A stretch of 64,000 nucleotides of DNA, from the NCBI GenBank assembly GCA_964528845.1, contig CAZGVE010000002.1, positions 62,001-126,000 of the forward strand, written 5' to 3'. A model generated the notes under the pieces. The model did not search any database. It worked only from the letters and a program-made list of their open reading frames with translations, and was not told the DNA's origin. Below, one piece after another: positions 8,660 to 15,842 of this stretch. The stretch comes from FEN-1191 sp964528845. GTDB lineage: Bacteria > Pseudomonadota > Gammaproteobacteria > Steroidobacterales > Steroidobacteraceae. The position numbers and the translations under genes are program-made. Every line of letters begins with the position of its first letter. The first letter of the stretch is position 1.

Positions 8660-11311
8660 CTACGGGTCGCGACGCTCTTCCGATGCCCCGGGCGCTGAGA
8701 CTGGCGGCGCTGCAGCAGGCGGCGCTGCAGCAGGTGGCGCCGGAGCGGGTGGCGCTGGAGCGGGTGGCGCTGCAGACCATACGACGTAGGGCCTGGACTC
8801 GCCACCGGCCTGTGATTCGGCGTGACCCTGCTCGCTCGCGCGTTCAGCAGGGCGTGTGGTCTCCGCCGCCGCGTCCGATCCCCAGCTGTATTGCATCGGC
8901 GACTGCTGGTGGTTGCCCGATTCGAAGCGCTCCGGCTCGCCACCGGCCCCGTTGTCTGCTCCGGAACCGTTGCCGGTTGTTCCGACGGACGGCTCGCGGT
9001 TGCCGCCGCCACCGCCGCGACGTCGGCGGCGCCCGCCGCGACGCGAGCGCCCGCTGCGCTCGCCCTGCGGCATATCGCCCGCTCCGCCGGCGCCTGTCGC
9101 CTCGCCGTGCTCCGGGACCGCGATGTTGCCATTCGGAGGCGCGAATTCGGGGCTGTCCCGGCGCGGCTCCCTGCGGGGCTCGTCCCTTCTGGGCTCATCG
9201 CGCCTGGGCTCATCGCGCCGCGCTTCGCGGCGCGGAGCGTCGCGTCCGCGCTGCATCTCATCGCGGCGTCCTTCGTCCCTGCCGCGNNNNNNNNNNNNNN
9301 NNNNNNNNNNNNNNNNNNNNNNNNNNNNNNNNNNNNNNNNNNNNNNNNNNNNNNNNNNNNNNNNNNNNNNNNNNNNNNNNNNNNNNCCGCGACCGTCACG
9401 CCGCGATTCGTCGCGGCGCGAGCCATCGCCGCGCGAATGCGGTCGACGGTCGCGTCCGCGCGAGCCCTCGCGGCGGCCCCCGCCGCCACCGTGCTCGCGG
9501 CTGCTCGGTTCTGCTGGTGCATCGACGGCCTGCGATTCCGTGGTGGCGAGCGCCGGCGGCGCGCCGGCCACATCGCCATTGGAGAACAGGCGCTTGACAC
9601 GGTCCCAGAATCCCCCTGCAGCGGGAGCCGATCGCGGCGCCGCGATCGGCGCCGCGATCGGAGCCGCGATCGGTGCCGCGGCGACCGGAGCGGCCACGAT
9701 CGGTGCCGCGGTCTTCGGCAATAACGCGGCCACCGCCGGCGGTTCGGCCGGCGGGCGCTTGTCGCGCTCTGCGGTCGCGTCCGGTGCGGCCGGCGCTACC
9801 GGAATCTGGTAGCTGACCTGCGCATTTTCCGCCAGCTGCACTTCGTCGTCGCGCACGCGACGGATCGAGTACTCCGGGGTCTGGATGTGGGGATTGGGCA
9901 CGATCACGAGCTGGCAGCTGCTCTTGTCCTCGAGCGCTCGCAAGGCCTCGCGCTTCTCATTGATCAGGTAGGTCGCGACGTCGACTGGCAACTGCACGAT
10001 CACCCGTCCGGTCCGATCCTTGCGCACGTCCTCGCCGATCAGCCGCAGGACCGCGAGCGCCATCGACTCGATGCTGCGGATGCTGCCGATCCCGTTGCAG
10101 CGCGGACACACCAGGTGGCTCGACTCTCCGAGGCTCGGGCGCAGGCGCTGGCGCGACATCTCGAGCAATCCGAAACGCGAGAGTCGCCCGATCTGGATGC
10201 GGGCGCGATCCATCTTCATCGCATCGCGCAGGCGGTCCTCCACGTCGCGCTGGTTCTTGGTCGACTCCATATCGATGAAGTCGATCACGATCAGTCCGCC
10301 GATGTCGCGAATGCGAAGCTGACGCGCGATCTCGTCCGCCGCCTCGAGGTTGGTGTTGCAGGCAGTCGTCTCGATGTCCCCCCCGCGCGTCGCGCGAGCT
10401 GAATTGATGTCGATCGACACCAGCGCCTCGGTGTAGTCGATCACGAGGCTGCCGCCCGAGGGCAATTGCACCTTGTGCGCATAAGCCGACTCGATCTGGC
10501 TCTCGATCTGGTAACGCGTGAACAGCGGGATGTCGTCGACGTAGGCCTTGAGCTTGCGATGCGCGTCATTCGGCATGAAGCGCGTCATGTACTCCTGGGC
10601 CTTCTGGAATGCGCTGTCGTCGTCGACCAGGATCTCACCGATGTCGTCGGACAGGTAGTCGCGCAGCGCGCGGGTGACCGCGTCGCTTTCCTGGTAGACC
10701 AGGAACGGAGCGCCGCGGCTGTCGGCCGCCGCCGCTATCGCGTCCCACTGGGTGCGCAGGTTATCCAGGTCCCACTGCAGCTCGGCGGCCGAGCGGCCGA
10801 CGCCGGCGGTACGCACGATGGCCCCCATGCCGTCGGGGACCACCAGCTGGTTCATGACCTCCCGCATCTGGTCGCGGTCCTCGCCTTCGATGCGACGCGA
10901 GACGCCTCCGGCACGCGGATTGTTCGGCATCAGTACCAGGAATCGCCCGGCGAGGCTGATGAAGGTGGTCAGCGCGGCACCCTTGTTGCCGCGTTCCTCC
11001 TTCTCCACTTGCACCAGCATTTCCTGGCCTTCGGTCACCAGCTCGCGGATGTTGAGCCGGCCCTGCGGCTGGGTGCGGAAATAATCCCGCGAGATTTCCT
11101 TCAGCGGCAGGAAGCCGTGCCGCTGTGCCCCATAATCGACGAACGCCGCCTCGAGCGAAGGCTCGACGCGGGAGATCCGGGCTTTGTAGACGTTGGCCTT
11201 CTTCTGTTCCCTCGACGGTATCTCGATGCTCAGGTCATAGAGCTTCTGTCCATCCACCATGGCGACCCGCAGTTCTTCCTGCTGGGTCGCGTTGACTAAC
11301 ATTCTTTTCAT
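8660..11311 (-). CDS. rne: Ribonuclease E (C-terminal scaffold interrupted by an assembly gap)
   Basis: This is the endoribonuclease that organises the RNA degradosome and processes rRNA and tRNA. The start MKRMLVNATQQEELRVAMVDGQ at 11311 matches the family; longer frames add unrelated residues. The catalytic half shows the S1 domain, the two Mg-binding Asp segments (VIDYTEALVSIDIN and IVIDFIDM) and the Zn-link CPRC. The C-terminal half is low complexity: an IAAP tract, Arg/Asp/Glu-rich RRDEPRRDE repeats and a Pro/Ala tail. One hundred N bases (9287-9386) fall in the Arg-rich repeat, so its true length is unknown. The frame is open on both sides at this N count. Confidence 0.94.
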   Translation of the reverse strand: MKRMLVNATQQEELRVAMVDGQKLYDLSIEIPSREQKKANVYKARISRVEPSLEAAFVDYGAQRHGFLPLKEISRDYFRTQPQGRLNIRELVTEGQEMLVQVEKEERGNKGAALTTFISLAGRFLVLMPNNPRAGGVSRRIEGEDRDQMREVMNQLVVPDGMGAIVRTAGVGRSAAELQWDLDNLRTQWDAIAAAADSRGAPFLVYQESDAVTRALRDYLSDDIGEILVDDDSAFQKAQEYMTRFMPNDAHRKLKAYVDDIPLFTRYQIESQIESAYAHKVQLPSGGSLVIDYTEALVSIDINSARATRGGDIETTACNTNLEAADEIARQLRIRDIGGLIVIDFIDMESTKNQRDVEDRLRDAMKMDRARIQIGRLSRFGLLEMSRQRLRPSLGESSHLVCPRCNGIGSIRSIESMALAVLRLIGEDVRKDRTGRVIVQLPVDVATYLINEKREALRALEDKSSCQLVIVPNPHIQTPEYSIRRVRDDEVQLAENAQVSYQIPVAPAAPDATAERDKRPPAEPPAVAALLPKTAAPIVAAPVAAAPIAAPIAAPIAAPRSAPAAGGFWDRVKRLFSNGDVAGAPPALATTESQAVDAPAEPSSREHGGGGGRREGSRGRDRRPHSRGDGSRRDESRRDGRXXXXXXXXXXXXXXXXXXXXXXXXXXXXXXXXXXRGRDEGRRDEMQRGRDAPRREARRDEPRRDEPRRDEPRREPRRDSPEFAPPNGNIAVPEHGEATGAGGAGDMPQGERSGRSRRGGRRRRRGGGGGNREPSVGTTGNGSGADNGAGGEPERFESGNHQQSPMQYSWGSDAAAETTRPAERASEQGHAESQAGGESRPYVVWSAAPPAPAPPAPAPPAAAPPAAAPPVSAPGASEERRDP
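8703..8777. repeat. Five 15-bp tandem repeats at the 3' end of rne
   Basis: Five consecutive 15-bp units of the form GGYGGCGCYGSAGCR encode an Ala/Pro pentapeptide repeat at the RNase E C-terminus. The first two copies are identical and the others differ by a few bases. They keep frame, so copy number can vary without breaking the gene. Confidence 0.85.
9287..9386. other. Assembly gap (100 N) in the Arg-rich region of rne
   Basis: A run of exactly 100 N sits between sequences coding for R/D/E-rich repeats. The identical size of all four gaps in the window marks it as a placeholder for unknown length. Confidence 0.97.
9637..9672. repeat. Three 12-bp tandem repeats in rne
   Basis: Three copies of GCGCCGCGATCG (the third begins GAG) encode Ile-Ala-Ala-Pro repeats in the RNase E linker. 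Degenerate copies continue to about 9705. Confidence 0.85.
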
Positions 11312-11770
11312 TTGCCTCTGCCAGAATTGGATGAGAGGCCGCGGTTGCCGGATCCTGCACTTGTGGGGGCAGGGTCGCGACGCCGCCATGGGCAGCGGAT
11401 GGCTCGAAGATCAGTTGGCGCTTACTGCGTTTCATCGAAAATATCGACTCGTGGCCGCCTCGATCGGCGGCGCGCCGGAAATCCTGAGGTCCACTGACCG
11501 GCAGCGCGCTCGTGGGCTCGAACTTGCGGAGGAGCTTCTACAGGCGAGCGCGGACCGGATCGGCCGACTCATGTGCGATGGCCTCGAATTCGAGGACCAA
11601 CTACCATGCGGCTCGAAGGCCGCTGACTTGTTGCCGCAATGCCGGACCCGCATCCTCGAAAGTCTTACGAGTTTAAGCAGCTTGGCAACGACTGGCATTA
11701 TAGCCCCCTACGTTACTCAAAACAAACACTTAAGCTGGGACCGGGTTTGCCGGGTGCCTTGAATGGGAGC
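11312..11770. other. 459-bp divergent non-coding region between rne and rluC
   Basis: No convincing gene is seen here. Short frames on both strands lack a ribosome binding site and family features. In E. coli the rne transcript has a long leader that mediates autoregulation by RNase E, and rluC is divergent. The same geometry suggests this stretch holds the rne leader and both promoters. A TTGGCA (11682) and a TATAGC (11699) are present but only 11 bp apart, so no promoter is called. Confidence 0.6.
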
Positions 11771-12784
11771 ATGCCCATCGTTCTGAAGACCGACCCCGAA
11801 GACCGTGCGCTGCCGAAATCGGCAGTGCGCCGCGTAACCGTCGACGCTGAGGGCGTTGGGCAGCGGCTGGACAAGGTGCTGGGCAGGCTGCTGGTCGGAG
11901 TGCCGCGGACGGCACTGTTCCGGCTGATCCGTCGCGGCGAGGTGCGCGTGAATGGCCGCCGCGCCCGGCCAGAACAGCGTCTGGAGAGCGGGGATGAGCT
12001 GCGCCTGCCGCCGGTGCGTCCGCAGGACCCCGATGCCCCGCGGCGCGTACCCGCAGCGCTGATCGCGCGGGTCGAGGCCGCAGTGATCCACGAGGACGAG
12101 CGCCTGCTGGTACTCGACAAGCCCTCGGGACTGGCTGTGCATGGTGGCAGCGGCCTTGCGTTCGGTGTCATCGAGGCGCTGCGGGCTTCCCGTCCGCAGG
12201 AATCGCTCGAACTGGCGCACCGGCTGGACCGCGACACCAGCGGCTGCCTGCTGATTGCGCGCCGGCCCTCGGCGCTGCGTGTGCTGCACGCACTGCTGCG
12301 CGATGGAGCCATGCAGAAATCCTACCTGGCGCTGCTGGCCGGGCGATGGAATTTGGGTCCCAAGCGCGTGGACGCGCCGCTGCGCACGGATCTGCGCCAA
12401 GGGGGCGAGCGTACGGTCCGTGTCGATCCCGATGGCAAGCGGGCCCTGACAGCCTTCCGGCTCGTCGAGCACTACGGGGCGCGTGCCTCTCTGGTCGAGG
12501 CGACGCTGCTGACCGGGCGTACGCATCAGATTCGCGTGCACGCGGCGTACTGTGGCCATCCGGTGGCTGGCGATGCGAAATACGGCGATTCGGCCGCCAA
12601 CGCGGCGTTCGCGCAGCTCGGACTCAACCGCATGTTCCTGCATGCGCACAGCTGCTCGTTCACGTGGCCCGATGGTGGGGAACAGAGCTTCAATGCGCCG
12701 CTGCCCGATGAGCTCAAGGCGGTGCTCGACCGGCTCAAGCAGCCGCGCGCCCGCGGCCGCGGCGCCGTTCAGGGCACGGCATAG
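11771..12784 (+). CDS. rluC: 23S rRNA pseudouridine synthase RluC
   Basis: The enzyme makes pseudouridines 955, 2504 and 2580 in E. coli 23S rRNA. The ATG at 11771 gives 337 residues beginning MPIVLKTDPEDRALPKSAVRRVTVD. Upstream codons extend the frame into the leader without homology. An S4 RNA-binding domain (about 28-90) precedes the RsuA/RluA catalytic domain. The catalytic Asp lies in LAHRLDRDTSGCLL, and GRTHQIRVH is also present. The next genes (maf, yceD, rpmF, fabH) keep the E. coli neighbourhood. Confidence 0.95.
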   Translation: MPIVLKTDPEDRALPKSAVRRVTVDAEGVGQRLDKVLGRLLVGVPRTALFRLIRRGEVRVNGRRARPEQRLESGDELRLPPVRPQDPDAPRRVPAALIARVEAAVIHEDERLLVLDKPSGLAVHGGSGLAFGVIEALRASRPQESLELAHRLDRDTSGCLLIARRPSALRVLHALLRDGAMQKSYLALLAGRWNLGPKRVDAPLRTDLRQGGERTVRVDPDGKRALTAFRLVEHYGARASLVEATLLTGRTHQIRVHAAYCGHPVAGDAKYGDSAANAAFAQLGLNRMFLHAHSCSFTWPDGGEQSFNAPLPDELKAVLDRLKQPRARGRGAVQGTA

Positions 12785-13368
12785 CCGAGCTGGCGCAGGC
12801 TCCGTGCAAGGCTGATCAGCGGCAGTCCGATCAGCGCCGTAGAGTCCTCACTGACGATTCGCGTGAACAGGCTGATGCCGAGCCCTTCGCAGCGGAAGCC
12901 ACCAGCGCAATCGAAGGGCTGCTCGGCCGCGACGTAGCGCTCGATTTCGGCCTCCGCGAGCGTGCGAAAATACACCGTGGTCGTATCGACGAACTGCGCG
13001 GCGCGGGCGGGCGGGCCCGCCAGCACCGCTACGGCGGTGTAGAACGTCGCCGCCGCACCTGAGAGCAGTGCGAGCTGCTCGCGGCAGCGCGCTGCGTTGC
13101 CGGGCTTTTCCAGTACTTCGCCCCTGCATACCGCGACCTGGTCGCTGCCCACTATGGTGGCGCCGGGGAAGCGCAGGCTCACGGCTTCAGCCTTGGCGAG
13201 CCCCAGGCGTTGCGCTCGCTCCAGTGGGGTCTCGCTCGCTATGACAGCCTCATCGACGAGCGGCGCCACCACTTCGAAGGGCAGCCGGAGCCGCTGCAGC
13301 AGCTCGCGCCGGTAGGCGGATGTCGACGCCAGCACGAGGGCTGGCGGCTGCGGCACGCCAGCTGTCAT
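12769..13368 (-). CDS. Maf family nucleoside triphosphate pyrophosphatase (YceF-like)
   Basis: Maf proteins hydrolyse non-canonical or modified NTPs; the YceF branch prefers m7GTP. The sequence shows LVLASTSAYRRELLQRL at the N-terminus, then VDE and IVGSDQVAV. The start is taken at the second Met (13368, MTAGVPQPP); the ATG at 13380 would add four residues. In E. coli yceF is transcribed away from rluC, but here it is convergent with rluC and overlaps its end by 16 bp. Confidence 0.92.
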   Translation of the reverse strand: MTAGVPQPPALVLASTSAYRRELLQRLRLPFEVVAPLVDEAVIASETPLERAQRLGLAKAEAVSLRFPGATIVGSDQVAVCRGEVLEKPGNAARCREQLALLSGAAATFYTAVAVLAGPPARAAQFVDTTTVYFRTLAEAEIERYVAAEQPFDCAGGFRCEGLGISLFTRIVSEDSTALIGLPLISLARSLRQLGYAVP

Positions 13369-13431
13369 GCGCGTGCGCAACGCGCGGAGAAAAACGGAAT
13401 TCGAATCAAGGGCTTGAGTGCAGCGCTCGCT

Positions 13432-13460
13432 TTGACTTGGGTAGCCACAGCTCCTATGAT
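13432..13460 (+). promoter_or_regulatory. Sigma70-type promoter for yceD-rpmF
   Basis: TTGACT (13432-13437) and TATGAT (13455-13460) are separated by exactly 17 bp. The YceD start codon at 13470 lies only 9 bases beyond the -10 box. The predicted transcript therefore starts about 2-4 nt before the ATG and would be nearly leaderless. Confidence 0.75.
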
Positions 13461-13469
13461 ACGCGCCCC

Positions 13470-14003
13470 ATGCCCGACGGCGCCTCGAAGCTACGCGACG
13501 TCAACCAGCTCTCGGACAAGGGTGCAGCCTTTGAGTACGAACTCCCGGTGGCGCAGCTGCCGGGTTTTCCGCTGCACCCGAACGCGGGCGCGGGCAGCGT
13601 GCGGGCGCGGCTACGCTTCGGCCGCGACCACGGCTGGCCCTCGGCGCTGGTCGAGCTCGAGGCCGAGGTCGAGATGCTCTGCCAGCGCTGCGTGCGAGCG
13701 ATGCGCGTACGGGTTGGCACGAATTCAACCGTCCTGTTCGCGGACAGTGAACAGGCAGCCGAGAGCGCGCCGGAAGGAGCGGAGACGTTCCTCGCGCCCG
13801 AGGGACGGATCAGCCTCGCGGCACTCATCGGCGAGGAGCTGCTGCTGGCGCTGCCGATCGTGCCGCGGCACGAAGGCGGCGCGCACTGCGAGGCCTCCGA
13901 GGGGCCTCCGTCACTCGAGGTGGCTGCCGCGCCGCCTCCGGTCACGCGACCGTTCGCAGATCTGCGCGCGCTGCTGGAACGCGGCGCAAAGCAGAAGGAC
14001 TAG
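13470..14003 (+). CDS. yceD: YceD family protein (DUF177), large-subunit rRNA accumulation protein
   Basis: YceD is needed for normal 23S rRNA levels in several bacteria and is almost always encoded just before rpmF, as here. The ATG at 13470 gives 177 residues. The conserved CQRC pair (EVEMLCQRCVRAM, about residues 68-80) and the C-terminal LIGEELLLALPIVPRH and FADLRALLERGA motifs identify the family. No Shine-Dalgarno sequence precedes the ATG, in line with the very short predicted leader. Confidence 0.93.
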   Translation: MPDGASKLRDVNQLSDKGAAFEYELPVAQLPGFPLHPNAGAGSVRARLRFGRDHGWPSALVELEAEVEMLCQRCVRAMRVRVGTNSTVLFADSEQAAESAPEGAETFLAPEGRISLAALIGEELLLALPIVPRHEGGAHCEASEGPPSLEVAAAPPPVTRPFADLRALLERGAKQKD

Positions 14004-14034
14004 TCGAGAACACACTGCTCTAGGAGTTGGGATC

Positions 14035-14229
14035 ATGGCCGTACAGAAAAGCCGCAAGACGCCTTCGAAGCGCGGCATGCACCGTTCGCACGATGGGCTC
14101 TCGCCCCCGGCACTGTCGATCGATCCGCAGTCGGGCGAGCAGCACCTGCGTCATCGCGTCACCCCGGATGGCTTCTACCGCGGTCGCCGCGTGATCGAGG
14201 CGACACCCGAGGCGGAAGCCAAAGAGTAG
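14035..14229 (+). CDS. rpmF: 50S ribosomal protein L32
   Basis: This is a 64-residue ribosomal protein. It begins MAVQKSRKTPSKRGMHRSHD, the conserved L32 N-terminus, and ends with the basic GFYRGRRVI segment. A good ribosome binding site (TAGGAG, 14021-14026) lies before the ATG. It follows yceD by 31 bases and is probably co-transcribed with it. Confidence 0.98.
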   Translation: MAVQKSRKTPSKRGMHRSHDGLSPPALSIDPQSGEQHLRHRVTPDGFYRGRRVIEATPEAEAKE

Positions 14230-14262
14230 CGCGGCACTTCCGGCGAACGCGGCAGGGCGCGC

Positions 14263-15231
14263 GTGTATTCCAGGATCGTGGGCACTGGCAGCTATCTGCC
14301 GGCGAAGGTGGTCACGAATTTCGATCTCGAGAAGCGCATGGATACCAGCGATACCTGGATCCGTGAGCGCACCGGAATCGAATGCCGCCATATCGCCGCC
14401 GACGGGGAGTCCAACGTCGACATGGCCGAGCACGCCTCGCGTGCCGCCATCGCGGCGGCCGGGCTGCAGCCCGGGGACATCGACCTGATTTCCTATGGAA
14501 CGACGACGCCGGACCTGGTATTTCCCAATGCCGGTGCGTTGCTGCAGGCCCGACTGGGCAATCGCGGTGCGCCCGCGTTCAGCCTCGAGGCCGCCTGCAG
14601 CGGTTTCATCTACGCGCTTGCCGTCGCCGACAAGTTCGTGCGCACTGGCGCTGCCCGGCGAGCGCTGGTCGTCGGTTCGGAGGTGCTCTCGCGCATTACC
14701 GACCAGAACGATCGCAGCACGGCGATCCTGTTTGGGGATGGAGCCGGTGCTGTCATCCTCGTGCCGTCGGAGGAGCCGGGGATCATCTCGACCCACCTGC
14801 ACGCCGACGGCCACTATCAGCACCTGCTGTACTGCACCGGCGGTCCGGCGCACGGCGCGGCCCCGGGGACCATGCGCTCAGGCGACTACATCCGGATGGC
14901 TGGAAGCGAGGTCTTCAAGCTCGCCGTGACCTTGCTCGGACGCGTCGTAGACGAGACTCTGGCGGCCAATAATCTCGAGCAGTCCGCCATCGACTGGCTG
15001 GTGCCGCACCAGGCGAACCTGCGCATCATCCAGGCTACCGCGCGCAAGCTGGACCTGCCGATGGAGCGCGTGATCGTGACCGTGCACAACCACGGCAACA
15101 CGTCGACCGCCTCGGTGCCGCTCGCTCTGGACGTCGGCGTGCGCGACGGACGCGTGAAGCGCGGCGACCTGCTGCTGCTCGAAGCGCTCGGTGGCGGGCT
15201 CACCTGGGGTTCGGCGCTGGTGCGTTTCTGA
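14263..15231 (+). CDS. fabH: Beta-ketoacyl-ACP synthase III FabH
   Basis: FabH starts fatty-acid synthesis by condensing acetyl-CoA with malonyl-ACP. It has 322 residues from a GTG at 14263. The catalytic triad is intact: Cys112 (LEAACSGF), His249 (VPHQANLRI) and Asn279 (HNHGNTS). The usual plsX between rpmF and fabH is missing, and fabD/fabG/acpP do not follow. Only the rpmF-fabH pairing survives here. Confidence 0.97.
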   Translation: MYSRIVGTGSYLPAKVVTNFDLEKRMDTSDTWIRERTGIECRHIAADGESNVDMAEHASRAAIAAAGLQPGDIDLISYGTTTPDLVFPNAGALLQARLGNRGAPAFSLEAACSGFIYALAVADKFVRTGAARRALVVGSEVLSRITDQNDRSTAILFGDGAGAVILVPSEEPGIISTHLHADGHYQHLLYCTGGPAHGAAPGTMRSGDYIRMAGSEVFKLAVTLLGRVVDETLAANNLEQSAIDWLVPHQANLRIIQATARKLDLPMERVIVTVHNHGNTSTASVPLALDVGVRDGRVKRGDLLLLEALGGGLTWGSALVRF

Positions 15232-15298
15232 GCTGATCCGCCCGCCTGGGCTCACACAGTTCGCGACGCGCGTCGCGCGCCGCGCCGCAGAGAGCGCA

Positions 15299-15329
15299 GA
15301 AAAACAAACGCCGCGCGGCGCGCGGCGTT
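15299..15329 (-). terminator. Rho-independent terminator of the lipoprotein gene
   Basis: A perfect 10-bp inverted repeat (AACGCCGCGC at 15307-15316 and its complement at 15320-15329) encloses a 3-nt loop. On the minus strand it is followed by a T-rich run (TGTTTTTC). It lies 22 bases after the lipoprotein stop codon. Confidence 0.88.
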
Positions 15330-15351
15330 CATTGTCGTCCGTCGGGTCCGA

Positions 15352-15687
15352 TTACTTCGAAACTGACTTCTTGAACATGCGATCAATCTTCTCATTGGTC
15401 GCATCAACCGACGACTGCGCCGCCTGGGCCGCAGCGAGGGCCTGGTTGGCCGTGCTCTGAGCGCCGGCAGCAGCCGAAGCAGCCTGGTTGGAGGATGCCT
15501 GCGCCGCGCTGGCCGCCTTGGCCGCGGAATCGGCCGACGCCTTCGCCGCATCGACATCGGTCTGCAGCTTGCCTACCTGGGTCTTCAGGCTGTCGATGTC
15601 GGCCTGCAGCGGCTTGAGGTCGGTGCAGCCGGCGAGTGCGAAGATCGCAGCGGCGGCAGCCAGCTTCACAACGATACTCTTGTCCAT
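15352..15687 (-). CDS. Lpp/OprI-like alanine-zipper outer membrane lipoprotein
   Basis: This is a small lipoprotein of 111 residues. The signal peptide ends in lipobox LAGC (Cys21). The mature part is an uninterrupted Ala/Ser-rich heptad coiled coil (about 30-100), like Lpp and OprI but roughly twice their length. The last residues KKSVSK end in Lys, as in Lpp, where that Lys is linked to peptidoglycan. Whether this protein is so linked is unknown. The ribosome binding site AAAGGGG precedes the ATG, and the gene has its own promoter and terminator. Confidence 0.85.
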   Translation of the reverse strand: MDKSIVVKLAAAAAIFALAGCTDLKPLQADIDSLKTQVGKLQTDVDAAKASADSAAKAASAAQASSNQAASAAAGAQSTANQALAAAQAAQSSVDATNEKIDRMFKKSVSK

Positions 15688-15755
15688 ACCAATCCCCTTT
15701 GAATTTCAGGAAACACGCAAATGAAAAACATCGCGCCGCGCGTTGCCGCCCCGGG

Positions 15756-15783
15756 ACGATATTCCTGGCGGCAACTTGACCAA
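15756..15783 (-). promoter_or_regulatory. Putative promoter of the lipoprotein gene
   Basis: On the minus strand TTGGTC (15783-15778) and TATCGT (15761-15756) lie 16 bp apart, about 70 bases upstream of the lipoprotein start. The match is moderate. Confidence 0.4.
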
Positions 15784-15842
15784 ATTTAAGGTTGAATTGC
15801 AATAGCTGCGACCGTAAACCGCTGTCGGTCTACGCCGACAGT

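Noticed and set aside
11259..11762. Plus-strand reading frame across the rne start and leader
   Set aside because: It overlaps the rne start codon on the other strand, shows no family features and is better explained as leader sequence.
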